A stretch of DNA of 64,000 nucleotides, from NCBI GenBank assembly GCA_963693365.1, contig CAVNZM010000014.1:2604001-2668000 (forward strand). Direction: 5' to 3'. The first letter of the stretch is position 1. Each line of letters starts with the position of its first letter. The DNA comes from Amoebidium appalachense. Its lineage: Eukaryota > Ichthyosporea. The position numbers were made by a program, and so were the translations under genes. This document shows, one piece after another, positions 45,251-61,307 of the stretch. Under the pieces are notes generated by a model. The model was not told the DNA's origin. It did not search any database and was given only the letters and a program-made list of their open reading frames with translations.

Positions 45251-46275
45251 AGCTGATACCGAGTGTCCCAGGGGAGCCCGAAAAAAAAACAAAAAAAAAA
45301 AAAAAAACGGGGAACCCCACTAATTGATTTTTCTTAGTCTTTATGGTGCCTCGTAGAGAAAGTAAACCCTGATATATAATCATCACCCGACATTTATGTA
45401 CTTGATCATGACATACCGCTGAGGGGATACTCCGAGCAAAACCCCCCCATACCTGAGACTAGCCTCTCTTTGCCTCGAGTAAACAGCGTAAACCCTGGGT
45501 GCATGTGGCAACACCCCAACACAGCATCACCGTTCGTCCTTGATCAAGATACTGTACTACACTCAAAAGTCTAAACTTGTGGTTGGAAAGTTGCAAATAG
45601 GGATTCAGCATGAGCCAATGTATTTACTTTTCAAATTTTTTCGTTTTTTGGTCATCTTCGCTTCTTGCAACGCCACTGGGGAGCTGTAGCGTTTCGTTTT
45701 GGGTGACCATACGGATACATTTCCCGCAATTCATGTGGGCTTCAATGCATGCCATATGTTTATGTATACGTAGGGTTTCACGATCTCGAGGAAAAAGGAT
45801 GAATAAACAAGTGCTGTTACATGTACCCGCAGGTTGGTATTTCCAATTGTGAAGGGAAGAAACAACATAGTTTTTTCAAGAGCCCCGGGATGGTAGGCAG
45901 AAACTGAACGCTTTTTGTTGTGGGGATAGGTAAGCCTGCAATCCAATTCGCACTTGCTTCACGGACTCAGCATGTTGTAGGCTTGTCACCACGGTGAACT
46001 CTGTCGGGACGACCCCATTTTATTATAATAGTTTACAAGCTATCATTTGTGCTTCACATCTTGCATACAAGTACGAACTTCTACGAATATGTGCATTCAA
46101 CAGAAGGACACAATCATCAACGCCTTTAAAGCGTACACGATTGAACAATACTACACACATACAACAAACTTTCGAACAGCCTAGCATGGGTTGCACATTC
46201 CTATTTTTCCTGTTTGCCCTGAAATCCACCTGAAATCTCTTTTTGAATCTCTCGGAGATGATGCCTGGCTGCTGC
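45250..46275. other. Intergenic, no gene seen
   Basis: Unique AT-rich sequence with an A run (45284-45306). It separates the LINE fragment from the 3' end of the CBS-domain gene. Confidence 0.5.
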
Positions 46276-46279
46276 TTGG

Positions 46280-53956
<7,677 letters not shown>

Positions 53957-55440
53957 TCTCTGTAACATCACTTATTAGTTATTAATTATACTCCTCAAAG
54001 TTTCTTTCCCCCTTCCCCTACCTTTTTTACGTCCACCACCCGACGCCTCCACCCTTCTGCCCTTTATCGCTTTTTTAATCGTTTTCTCCTTCTCCCGTGG
54101 CTGCCCTCAATATAGCCCCATTTAGTTCTTTATCCTCACTCCTTTGTTTCATCCCATCTCTTGATCCACTTGCCGTGTTCCAGTGCAAAGTTTGCCAAAC
54201 AGCTCTACCACTCAAGGGCTGGAACAGGGACGAGGCCAACGAAAACAATTTTCACTCGTAAAAAAATCGTGGAAAACTGTGGCAATTGCGAAGAAATCTA
54301 GGGTACAGGGAAGGGGGTGGCGTTTCCCCTCGGGGAGGAAAGCCGAGTGTTACAACGAACAAAGCACTTGGTTGTCTTGCCCTAACAAGAAAGACATGGA
54401 GAGGGGCACCCCAATGTCATCCTTTTAAATCAGGAATTTTCAGGCTTCCCACCTTCTTCTGCTGCTACAGCTGCCCGATTCGGTCAGTTTTCGATTTTTT
54501 TTTGGAGCCGAACAGCCTCGCTGGAAGTCTCGGGATCTCTTTTTGTTTTGTCTCTTTAGCTGAGTGTTAGCCTCGTCTGCTCTCTGTCTGAAAAGCAGTC
54601 GCTACAAAAGTTGGCCTACCGGTGGTTAGGCTCTGGCCGGAAGTTCTTTCTTTATGTTATGTTTCGCTGGTGAAGGTGCTGAATAAATTTCCTTCTGCAT
54701 CAAGAAGAAACTACAACTGCACACGGCTTGTATAGATAACCGTCCCAGACTGCATCCACCGATATTCCGAGTTTGGCAACACTATGTTGCCTACATGAAC
54801 TATTATAGCTCAAGATCAACTGCAATCGCTCTCTTTTTCCAAGAACAATCTTCACGAAGTATCCACCATCACTTACAGCAACGTAACAAGACACCCTCAA
54901 TTAAAGACTTTCGGGTAACGATGTTCACCATAAAAATCACACACTATCTTCCAAATTTCAATAAATAAATTAGCACGTAGTATGTACATGTCACAAATCG
55001 CTCAAGCTCAAGTGAACTGAGCCACCTCTGAGCCAGCCGAAATTGAGCACGGGCCGCCTGGTAGATTCCATAAATTCTTTATCAACGACGTTAGCTGATT
55101 GGATAAGAACGCATCAACAGGGTGGGAAAATGAAAACTTTGAAGAAGGAAAAGGGGGAGAAAGGAGGAGAGAAAAAAGAAGGAAAGAAAGAGAAAGATAC
55201 CAAGGAAGGAGAGAGAGAGACTGAACCTCTGCAACGACACTATGTGCCATTGATGCATATATTTTATAATTGTTTTTTCATGTTGCCCTGAATGCATTCT
55301 AACCATGCGCATGCCAGCCCAAGAGAACTCTCATGAGAACGTTACAGGAACATGTGGCCGGCCCTCGACCCAACCACAAAGAAAACAAAGGAGGGGTGAT
55401 ATGGAGGTCCCCTAAACTCAGTCTGGCACTACAAGTGCAC
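53957..55440. other. Upstream region of the CBS gene, no further gene seen
   Basis: Unique sequence of ordinary composition that should hold the promoter and 5' UTR of the minus-strand CBS gene. A branch-point-like TAACTAAT and a TTACAG acceptor on the minus strand just above 53959 suggest a 5'-UTR intron. An A/G-rich stretch lies at 55138-55215. Confidence 0.45.
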
Positions 55441-55467
55441 TGCCACCAAATTACATCCGTTAAACGC

Positions 55468-55720
55468 CCCCCCCCCTCCCCCCCCCCCCCCTCCCCCCCT
55501 CCCCCCGCCCCCGGGAGTCAATATCCACTCACATCCCCCTCCTCCGGATCCGAAGCCCTCCCCTCTCTGACCCCCGGCTACCCGGGGCCGCTTTGTGCAC
55601 GCTTCCAACCCCTTCCCCCCCATCCCGCCCCCCCCCCCCCCCCCCCCCCCCCCAACCCCCTCCCCCCCCATCCCGCCCCCCCCCCCCCCCCCCCCCTCCC
55701 CCCCCCCCTCCCCTCCCCGG
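55468..55720. repeat. Poly-C blocks with a short duplication
   Basis: C runs are interrupted by CCCGGGAG and by AACCCC-TCCCCCCCCATCCCGCC. The latter unit occurs twice (about 55606-55640 and 55653-55685). Confidence 0.85.
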
Positions 55721-55909
55721 GATCCCTTCCTCCTTGCCTCCCTCCCATGGCCACCTCATCCCCATTCCCTTCCGCCACAGCGGGGCTCTTTGCCAATTTT
55801 AAAGAATACATACTGGCAGTACTACCACTGCAACACATCGGATCGGCATCAGCATGCAGCAACCTCATCGATATCAACAACCGTTACACAGCGGAGTCAC
55901 AGTCACACG

Positions 55910-56109
55910 TGCACGCACATACAAACACACGCACACACGCACGCACACACGCACGCACACACACTGTGACACATGCACACACGCTGCCACGTGCACACCG
56001 TGGCACACCGCGGACACACACACAAACACGCACGCACACACGCACGCCCGCAGTGAAAGCACGCACACATACATACACACACACACACACACATGCACGC
56101 ACGCACACA

Positions 56110-56166
<57 letters not shown>

Positions 56167-56329
56167 GCACACGCACACACACAGGCACACACACACAGTT
56201 TCACACACACGCACACACACGCGCGCACACACACCATGGGTGTCTCACACAAGTGCACACATGCACGTACACACACACACACACACACCCACGCACACAC
56301 ACGTGTACACACACACACACACATGCACA

Positions 56330-56374
<45 letters not shown>

Positions 56375-56375
56375 G

Positions 56376-56448
<73 letters not shown>

Positions 56449-56528
56449 CCACACACACAGTGTCACACACACGCACACGCGTGCGCACACACACCGTGGG
56501 TGTTGCACACAAACGCACGCATGCACGT

Positions 56529-56604
<76 letters not shown>

Positions 56605-56652
56605 ACACGCACACACAACACGCACACACCCACACACGCACACGCACACAGT

Positions 56653-56726
<74 letters not shown>

Positions 56727-56800
56727 TGACAAACACACACACACACACGTACACACGTACACACACACACATATACACGTGCACAGGCACACACACACCG
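55910..56800. repeat. (CA)n-rich block with a higher-order duplication
   Basis: Interrupted (CA)n, (GCAC)n and (GA)n (56126-56162). A composite of about 290 bp (CAGTYTCACACACACGCACAC ... ACCRTGGGTGT ... ATGCACGTAC) is present near 56196-56270 and again near 56458-56530. Confidence 0.85.
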
Positions 56801-56804
56801 GCGG

Positions 56805-57418
56805 CACCCAGCCCTTTGGCCAATCCGGGAACTTGTGACTACGTCATCAACGGGGGTCGTGTTCCTGCTGCCGGCGTAGATCTCGTGATAGTATGTTTAC
56901 ACGCCGCGTGTAGTATCAGTAATTATACACATAAAGGTTTAGTACGAGCACTGAGGGTTTCAGCACGTTACCTGCTTATAGTTATCTTTTTGTACGAGAC
57001 AAATGATTTACATATGTGCACGTAACTTAAAACATATTATTACAGCGTTGAAGGTGACAGCTGCAGCTGGTAGTACCTGTTGCAGTCCTGAGGCTCTACT
57101 GGTAGTAAATAAACATGATAAGTCATAGTACGTATAATCATATGAATCATCTGAGCATCGTTTGCAGTCAGTACCATGGCCACCAGAAACAATGATAACT
57201 TTTTAGCTGCTATCCCTAATGAGTCACTTTTGCAAAGCTTTAATATGTACATACCGGTTTGAATGCCAATGTACACATGTCACCAGATGAGGTGGTCTAC
57301 ATAAATAAAAAAGGTACGTGCCCTTGGCCACGATTAGTACTATCTGGATGAGTAAGCCTTAGGATACTATACCAGCACCGTTATGATGGCACCAGTGTGC
57401 ACAAGGAAATTTGTCTTG
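56805..57418. other. Intergenic, no gene seen
   Basis: Unique sequence downstream of the EGF-repeat gene. No AATAAA is seen on the minus strand close to its stop codon. Confidence 0.5.
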
Positions 57419-59068
57419 TTACAAAGAGTTAAGTGTATACGTCATGAAGTAAGCCCACCGATTGTTGCTGTAGCTATATTTAGAGCTGCACGTCTGTTTG
57501 CTCCCCGTCCCCAAACATTCGCCACAGCCAAACGCTGTCTCACCGTTTGCAAGCACGTAGTGTACAACCACCGTCAACACGTCTCCAGGACACTTCAGGC
57601 CGGCAACGGTGGGAAGAGTCAGCTCTGCCGTCGTGGCCTTGACGGTGGTGGCTGCGCCCACACATCCCGTCAGCGTGGGTGTGCCAGTGCACATTTTCGT
57701 AAACATGCCGGGGGTTGGGTAGCCAGCCTTGGGGATGTGCATTTGGCCGCATGCCGCAGCAACGTGCACCTCTGTGATGTGGATGCCGAGTTTGGTGGTG
57801 TCGATTTTGACGCTCAGGTCCAGGCCGCGGCGGGACTCGGGAACCAGCCAATCACTGAGACGCACAGTGCCGGCCGGGTTGTACTGGCCGTAAAGTGAGC
57901 ATTGGTCCACGTACGCAGGCACACAGCGCGGTGTTCCGGTGCTGGCCAGTTTATGGTTTTCAGGGCACTCACATGTGGTGCCCTTGCCGTCGGACTTGTC
58001 GACAAACGTGGGCAGGCACGTGCAGGAAAAACCACCAAAGGTGTTGTTGCAGGTGGCGTGCTCGTGGCAGTTGTTGTCCTTGTCGGCCTCACATTCGTTA
58101 AGGTCACACTCGTAGTTGTTGGTGCTCGGATTGGCCATAGGGTGGTAGTTGTTTGTAGAGTCGCAGCAAAGACGGCCTGGGGGAGGGGCTGTCAGAGGGC
58201 GGTCTTCGTATCCCTGGTTGCACTTGCACGTGTAACCGTCCAGCGTGTTTTCGCACGTGGCGTGCTCGTGGCATTCGTGGCCTCCGGTTTTGCACTCGTT
58301 GGGGTCGCATACGGGCTGGCCCGCGGCGTCAAACATGAAATCATGGGTCGTGTCGTCACAGCAAATTTTCCTGCCGCCCGTAAAACCAGCGTTGCACACA
58401 CACGTGCCACTCAGGCTGTCGCAGTGGGTGTTTCCAGAACAATCCATGGTGAGGCAGGGATCCACATCATTGGTGTTTCCAGATCCATCTTCCTTGGGTG
58501 CTTCAGCACAATACAGCCATCGCTCGTTGTTCTTCGATGCACCGTCCGCGTAGTTGCACGTGCACGCCCCAAATTTATCCGGTTTGTCGGTGGGGGCGTT
58601 AGGGTCCCATGACGTGCATGCCCAAGAAGTCTGGTCGCTTGCACCGTGGGCGAGAATGACGTACTTGTTGTCGGGGCAGGCGATGTCAGTTCCAATGGTG
58701 AGCTCATACTTGTCGTATATGGCATTGGTGAGGTCATGCTGGCCACCCCAGCTGCGCAGGCTGGCGTCTGAGGCCCAGTCCTTCATCTGGCCTGTGCCAG
58801 TGTACCCGTCCAGGTCGGCAAGAGTGCACCCAACGCCGAGATGTGTCGCCTTCCACTTTGCCACGTCGAAGTTGTACTCAATGGTGAGCTTCTGCGCGGT
58901 AGGTTCAACGGTTACCACAAGGGCGCCAGCTTTGGAAAACTGGCCTTCGAAGATGGGGAACTCGGACATTGTGGTGGTTGCAATTGCAGAAGCATCACGC
59001 CGAGCGACAAAGGGAAAAGTCCTGGCTTCTGAAAGGGCTGCAAGCCCCAAAATCATTAAATGACGCAT
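57419..59068 (-). CDS. Secreted EGF-repeat protein, 549 residues, intronless
   Basis: The N-terminus (MRHLMILGLAALSEA) is a signal peptide, followed by a possible dibasic processing site (RR at 23-24). Residues ~35-190 form a Cys-containing domain with DKYELTIGTDIACPDNKYVILAHG. Three EGF-like repeats follow: ~204-236, ~255-287 (calcium-binding type, DPNEC ... CHEHATCENTLDGYTCKC) and ~322-352 (DLNEC ... CHEHATCNNTFGGFSCTC). Each of the first two is followed by an ICC or LCC-D spacer. The C-terminal domain (~386-549) resembles the N-terminal one in layout: a VVVHYVLANGETAFGCGEC strand-like segment and a final NNRWAY that mirrors NNERWLYC at 180-187. Calcium-binding EGF repeats indicate an extracellular matrix or cell-surface role; ligands are unknown. 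There is no transmembrane helix or GPI signal. Coding GC is well above that of the flanks. A TATA box lies 77 bases upstream of the ATG. Confidence 0.9.
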   Translation of the reverse strand: MRHLMILGLAALSEARTFPFVARRDASAIATTTMSEFPIFEGQFSKAGALVVTVEPTAQKLTIEYNFDVAKWKATHLGVGCTLADLDGYTGTGQMKDWASDASLRSWGGQHDLTNAIYDKYELTIGTDIACPDNKYVILAHGASDQTSWACTSWDPNAPTDKPDKFGACTCNYADGASKNNERWLYCAEAPKEDGSGNTNDVDPCLTMDCSGNTHCDSLSGTCVCNAGFTGGRKICCDDTTHDFMFDAAGQPVCDPNECKTGGHECHEHATCENTLDGYTCKCNQGYEDRPLTAPPPGRLCCDSTNNYHPMANPSTNNYECDLNECEADKDNNCHEHATCNNTFGGFSCTCLPTFVDKSDGKGTTCECPENHKLASTGTPRCVPAYVDQCSLYGQYNPAGTVRLSDWLVPESRRGLDLSVKIDTTKLGIHITEVHVAAACGQMHIPKAGYPTPGMFTKMCTGTPTLTGCVGAATTVKATTAELTLPTVAGLKCPGDVLTVVVHYVLANGETAFGCGECLGTGSKQTCSSKYSYSNNRWAYFMTYTLNSL

Positions 59069-59138
59069 GTTGTCTCTTGTTCACGGTTTTGCTTGCCTAC
59101 ACTGTAGTTGTGTATTCATGTGTGTGAAATGGAGTTGC

Positions 59139-59145
59139 TTATATA
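59139..59145 (-). promoter_or_regulatory. TATA box of the EGF-repeat gene
   Basis: On the minus strand TATATAA lies 77 bases upstream of the ATG at 59068, the same geometry as the cysteine-module secreted genes. Confidence 0.65.
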
Positions 59146-59149
59146 CTTT

Positions 59150-59690
59150 TGACCTTGGGAAGTTGGGATGCGGCATGTGGGAAATCTATGACGCTGGCAA
59201 CATCTGCCAACCAGCCCACTCAAACGATTGGTTCTTTTTATCAATGCGAAAATGGGGTACTGGTGCACACGCACACTGTGTCGAAACCAGGTAGCTATAG
59301 CCACTAAAAATTCTTAAACTAATATGAATCTACACAGGAAGAAAAATGAAACTTTTTATGTTTATGAGATTTAACATTTTTTACACACATGGTGCTCCGG
59401 TTTTCGCGATAATTTGGGTGGTTCACTTATTTAATTTGCTTCCTTCATGCAAAGGTTCCAACGCTTCAATTTTCATTGGAATAAGCTCACGCTTATGCTG
59501 TCACCGAGCTACTGTATGCTAGGTGGTTCTATAACTAAAACTGTAAGCGCTTCAAAGCGCGGCTGTGTGGTTACTCCAAGCCATATGCCGCGAGTCATAT
59601 GCTTCGCAAGGAGATTTTTTTATTGTATCATATCATTAATAGGCCACATTTTACTTCACTGATAAGTCATTAGCGCCCAAGAAACTCAAA
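59150..59690. other. Intergenic, no gene seen
   Basis: AT-rich unique sequence between the EGF-repeat gene and the LINE. The 5' boundary of the LINE is not visible. Confidence 0.5.
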
Positions 59691-59879
59691 TTGCTCATTC
59701 TGCGGGCCTGCGGCCCTGGGGAGACACGGATGATTCCCGGACCCGCGTTCGAATTCTGGGAACAACCGCTAACCAATTGTGTATGAGCGAGATATCCCTT
59801 GGATAGTCGGGCCTATAGACCCCCCTCTCTGATAGACCCCCCTGGCATGCCCCTAGCCTGCCGCACGCATCATGCCAGT

Positions 59880-60017
59880 CACATCGATTCAGTCGCACAC
59901 ATCGATTCAGTCGCACACATCGATTCAGTCGCACACATCGATTCAGTCGCACACATCGATTCAGTCGCACACATCGATTCAGTCGCACACATCGATTCAG
60001 TCGCACACATCGATTCA
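59880..60017. repeat. 18-bp tandem repeat, about 8 copies, upstream of LINE ORF1
   Basis: Perfect units of CACATCGATTCAGTCGCA with the last one partial. The array lies 105 bases upstream of the ORF1 start and is open in frame on both strands only because 18 is divisible by 3. Tandem 5' arrays in LINEs often have promoter activity; that role is inferred here. Confidence 0.95.
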
Positions 60018-60122
60018 AATGTCGCTCTTTATTATCTGCTAATAAATAGTATCCTTCGCGCATCCACCCCTAAACCAGGCCATCCGTGGCCCTAAGGGCC
60101 GGGGAACACCCCCATCCATGTC

Positions 60123-61307
60123 ATGGCACATGCCTATAATCGTTTCAGAACCTCTTTCAAAGTTCCATCTACACCCATCACACATGTGCGACCATTAAAA
60201 CGTCCAGCAGATACACCTACCACAGATGCACAACCAGAAAAACATCGCCTTAGACTAAGCGCAACACCTATTTACAATACACTACCCATTCAGAATAACA
60301 CCACACCACTCCGTAGAAACACAATAACAACCATGCCGAAACTTTCGGTTGATACAGTACTGGCAGAACTTGCCCTCGTTAAGAAACAGCTAAATGAGCT
60401 GTTACCACTCAAGAACATGATAGAAAAACTCCAAACAGAAAATACCCAACTCAAGCTCACCATTGATTCACTCACAGCCCAGCTAAACATTAGTGGATCG
60501 CAAAACCCCAAAACTCATGAGCAAACATCTCGCGACGGAGACATTTCCACCCCAACACAAAACAACACAGGACCGGAAGCACAGCTCCCGGCAGAGTTCC
60601 TAGAATATGCGAACTCTCGTAAAACACCCGAGCTCCGCCAAATTGCCAAGGAAACATATGCCAGCATTCTTGCAGGCAACGAGTACCGCCGCAACTCCCC
60701 TCCCAAACCGCCGGCTAAGGGGAACACCCAAGCAAACGGTAACATCAACATCCCACCCAAATACGAGAGGGTGTATTTCAAAGTCAAGCACGGCAGACGC
60801 CCACACAGGGCCATGTGGTCCATCTTCAAGGCTCTCGGCTTCCGGTGCTCTCGCATCCTTTGTCTGTCCTTCATTGGATACGATGTGCTGGAAGTAGCAG
60901 TACGGGGCGACTATAACCGTGCGTTCATCCGTGACGCGACAAAGGGGTGTGGAAGCTTCTTCACCCACCTCCCAAGCTACGACCCATGCGCGCCGGAAAA
61001 CATTCAGAAAGCAGACAAAGAACGTAAAGTGTCTGCTAAGAATGCGTGCGCCACACGTTGTCGTGTACGCATCAGCAAGGCAAAAGAGTTCCTCGCAAAG
61101 TTGGAAAACGATGCTACGAGCGTGATAGACACGGACACGAAGGAACCAATGTTTTCTGGTGAGAAACTGCTCGAGCGCAAACGCCGATGCGAGATGGAAA
61201 TCGAGCTCTTCTGCGAACTGTTCGCGCTGGCGGAAGGTCGTGCATACGACCCCGTAAGCGACAAGTGGGAACCAACCCCACAGGTGTCGGACCAAACCGA
61301 TGCCTAA
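60123..61307 (+). CDS. LINE ORF1 protein (coiled coil plus nucleic-acid-binding-like domain)
   Basis: 394 residues. Residues 1-70 are basic and Pro/Thr-rich. Residues ~74-124 form a strong coiled coil with leucines at heptad spacing (VLAELALVKKQLNELLPL, then MIEKLQTENTQLKLTI), which would mediate oligomerisation. A Gln/Asn/Pro-rich spacer follows. Residues ~212-275 form a compact alpha/beta segment beginning YERVYFKVKHGRRPHRAMW, with FIGYDVLEVAVRGDY further on; it resembles the RRM-like RNA-binding fold of many LINE ORF1 proteins. The C-terminal third is basic and helical (KERKVSAKNACATRCRVR). No CCHC zinc knuckle is seen. It probably coats element RNA as an RNP. The first ATG is used; an internal ATG at residue 71 would remove only the basic tail. 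Its stop overlaps the ORF2 start. Confidence 0.85.
   Translation: MAHAYNRFRTSFKVPSTPITHVRPLKRPADTPTTDAQPEKHRLRLSATPIYNTLPIQNNTTPLRRNTITTMPKLSVDTVLAELALVKKQLNELLPLKNMIEKLQTENTQLKLTIDSLTAQLNISGSQNPKTHEQTSRDGDISTPTQNNTGPEAQLPAEFLEYANSRKTPELRQIAKETYASILAGNEYRRNSPPKPPAKGNTQANGNINIPPKYERVYFKVKHGRRPHRAMWSIFKALGFRCSRILCLSFIGYDVLEVAVRGDYNRAFIRDATKGCGSFFTHLPSYDPCAPENIQKADKERKVSAKNACATRCRVRISKAKEFLAKLENDATSVIDTDTKEPMFSGEKLLERKRRCEMEIELFCELFALAEGRAYDPVSDKWEPTPQVSDQTDA

Noticed and set aside
57902-58612. 236-codon open frame antisense to the EGF-repeat gene
   Set aside because: It is a shadow of the GC-rich real gene. The minus-strand product has a signal peptide and EGF repeats; the antisense product has none.
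59880-60017. CRISPR-like regular repeat
   Set aside because: Units are directly adjacent with no spacers, and the genome is eukaryotic.
59799-60095. Open frames containing HIDSVA or RLNRCV repeats
   Set aside because: Translations of the 18-bp tandem array, open because the unit length is a multiple of three.
60600-61295. 231-codon open frame antisense to LINE ORF1
   Set aside because: Shadow of the ORF1 coding region, with no recognisable domain.
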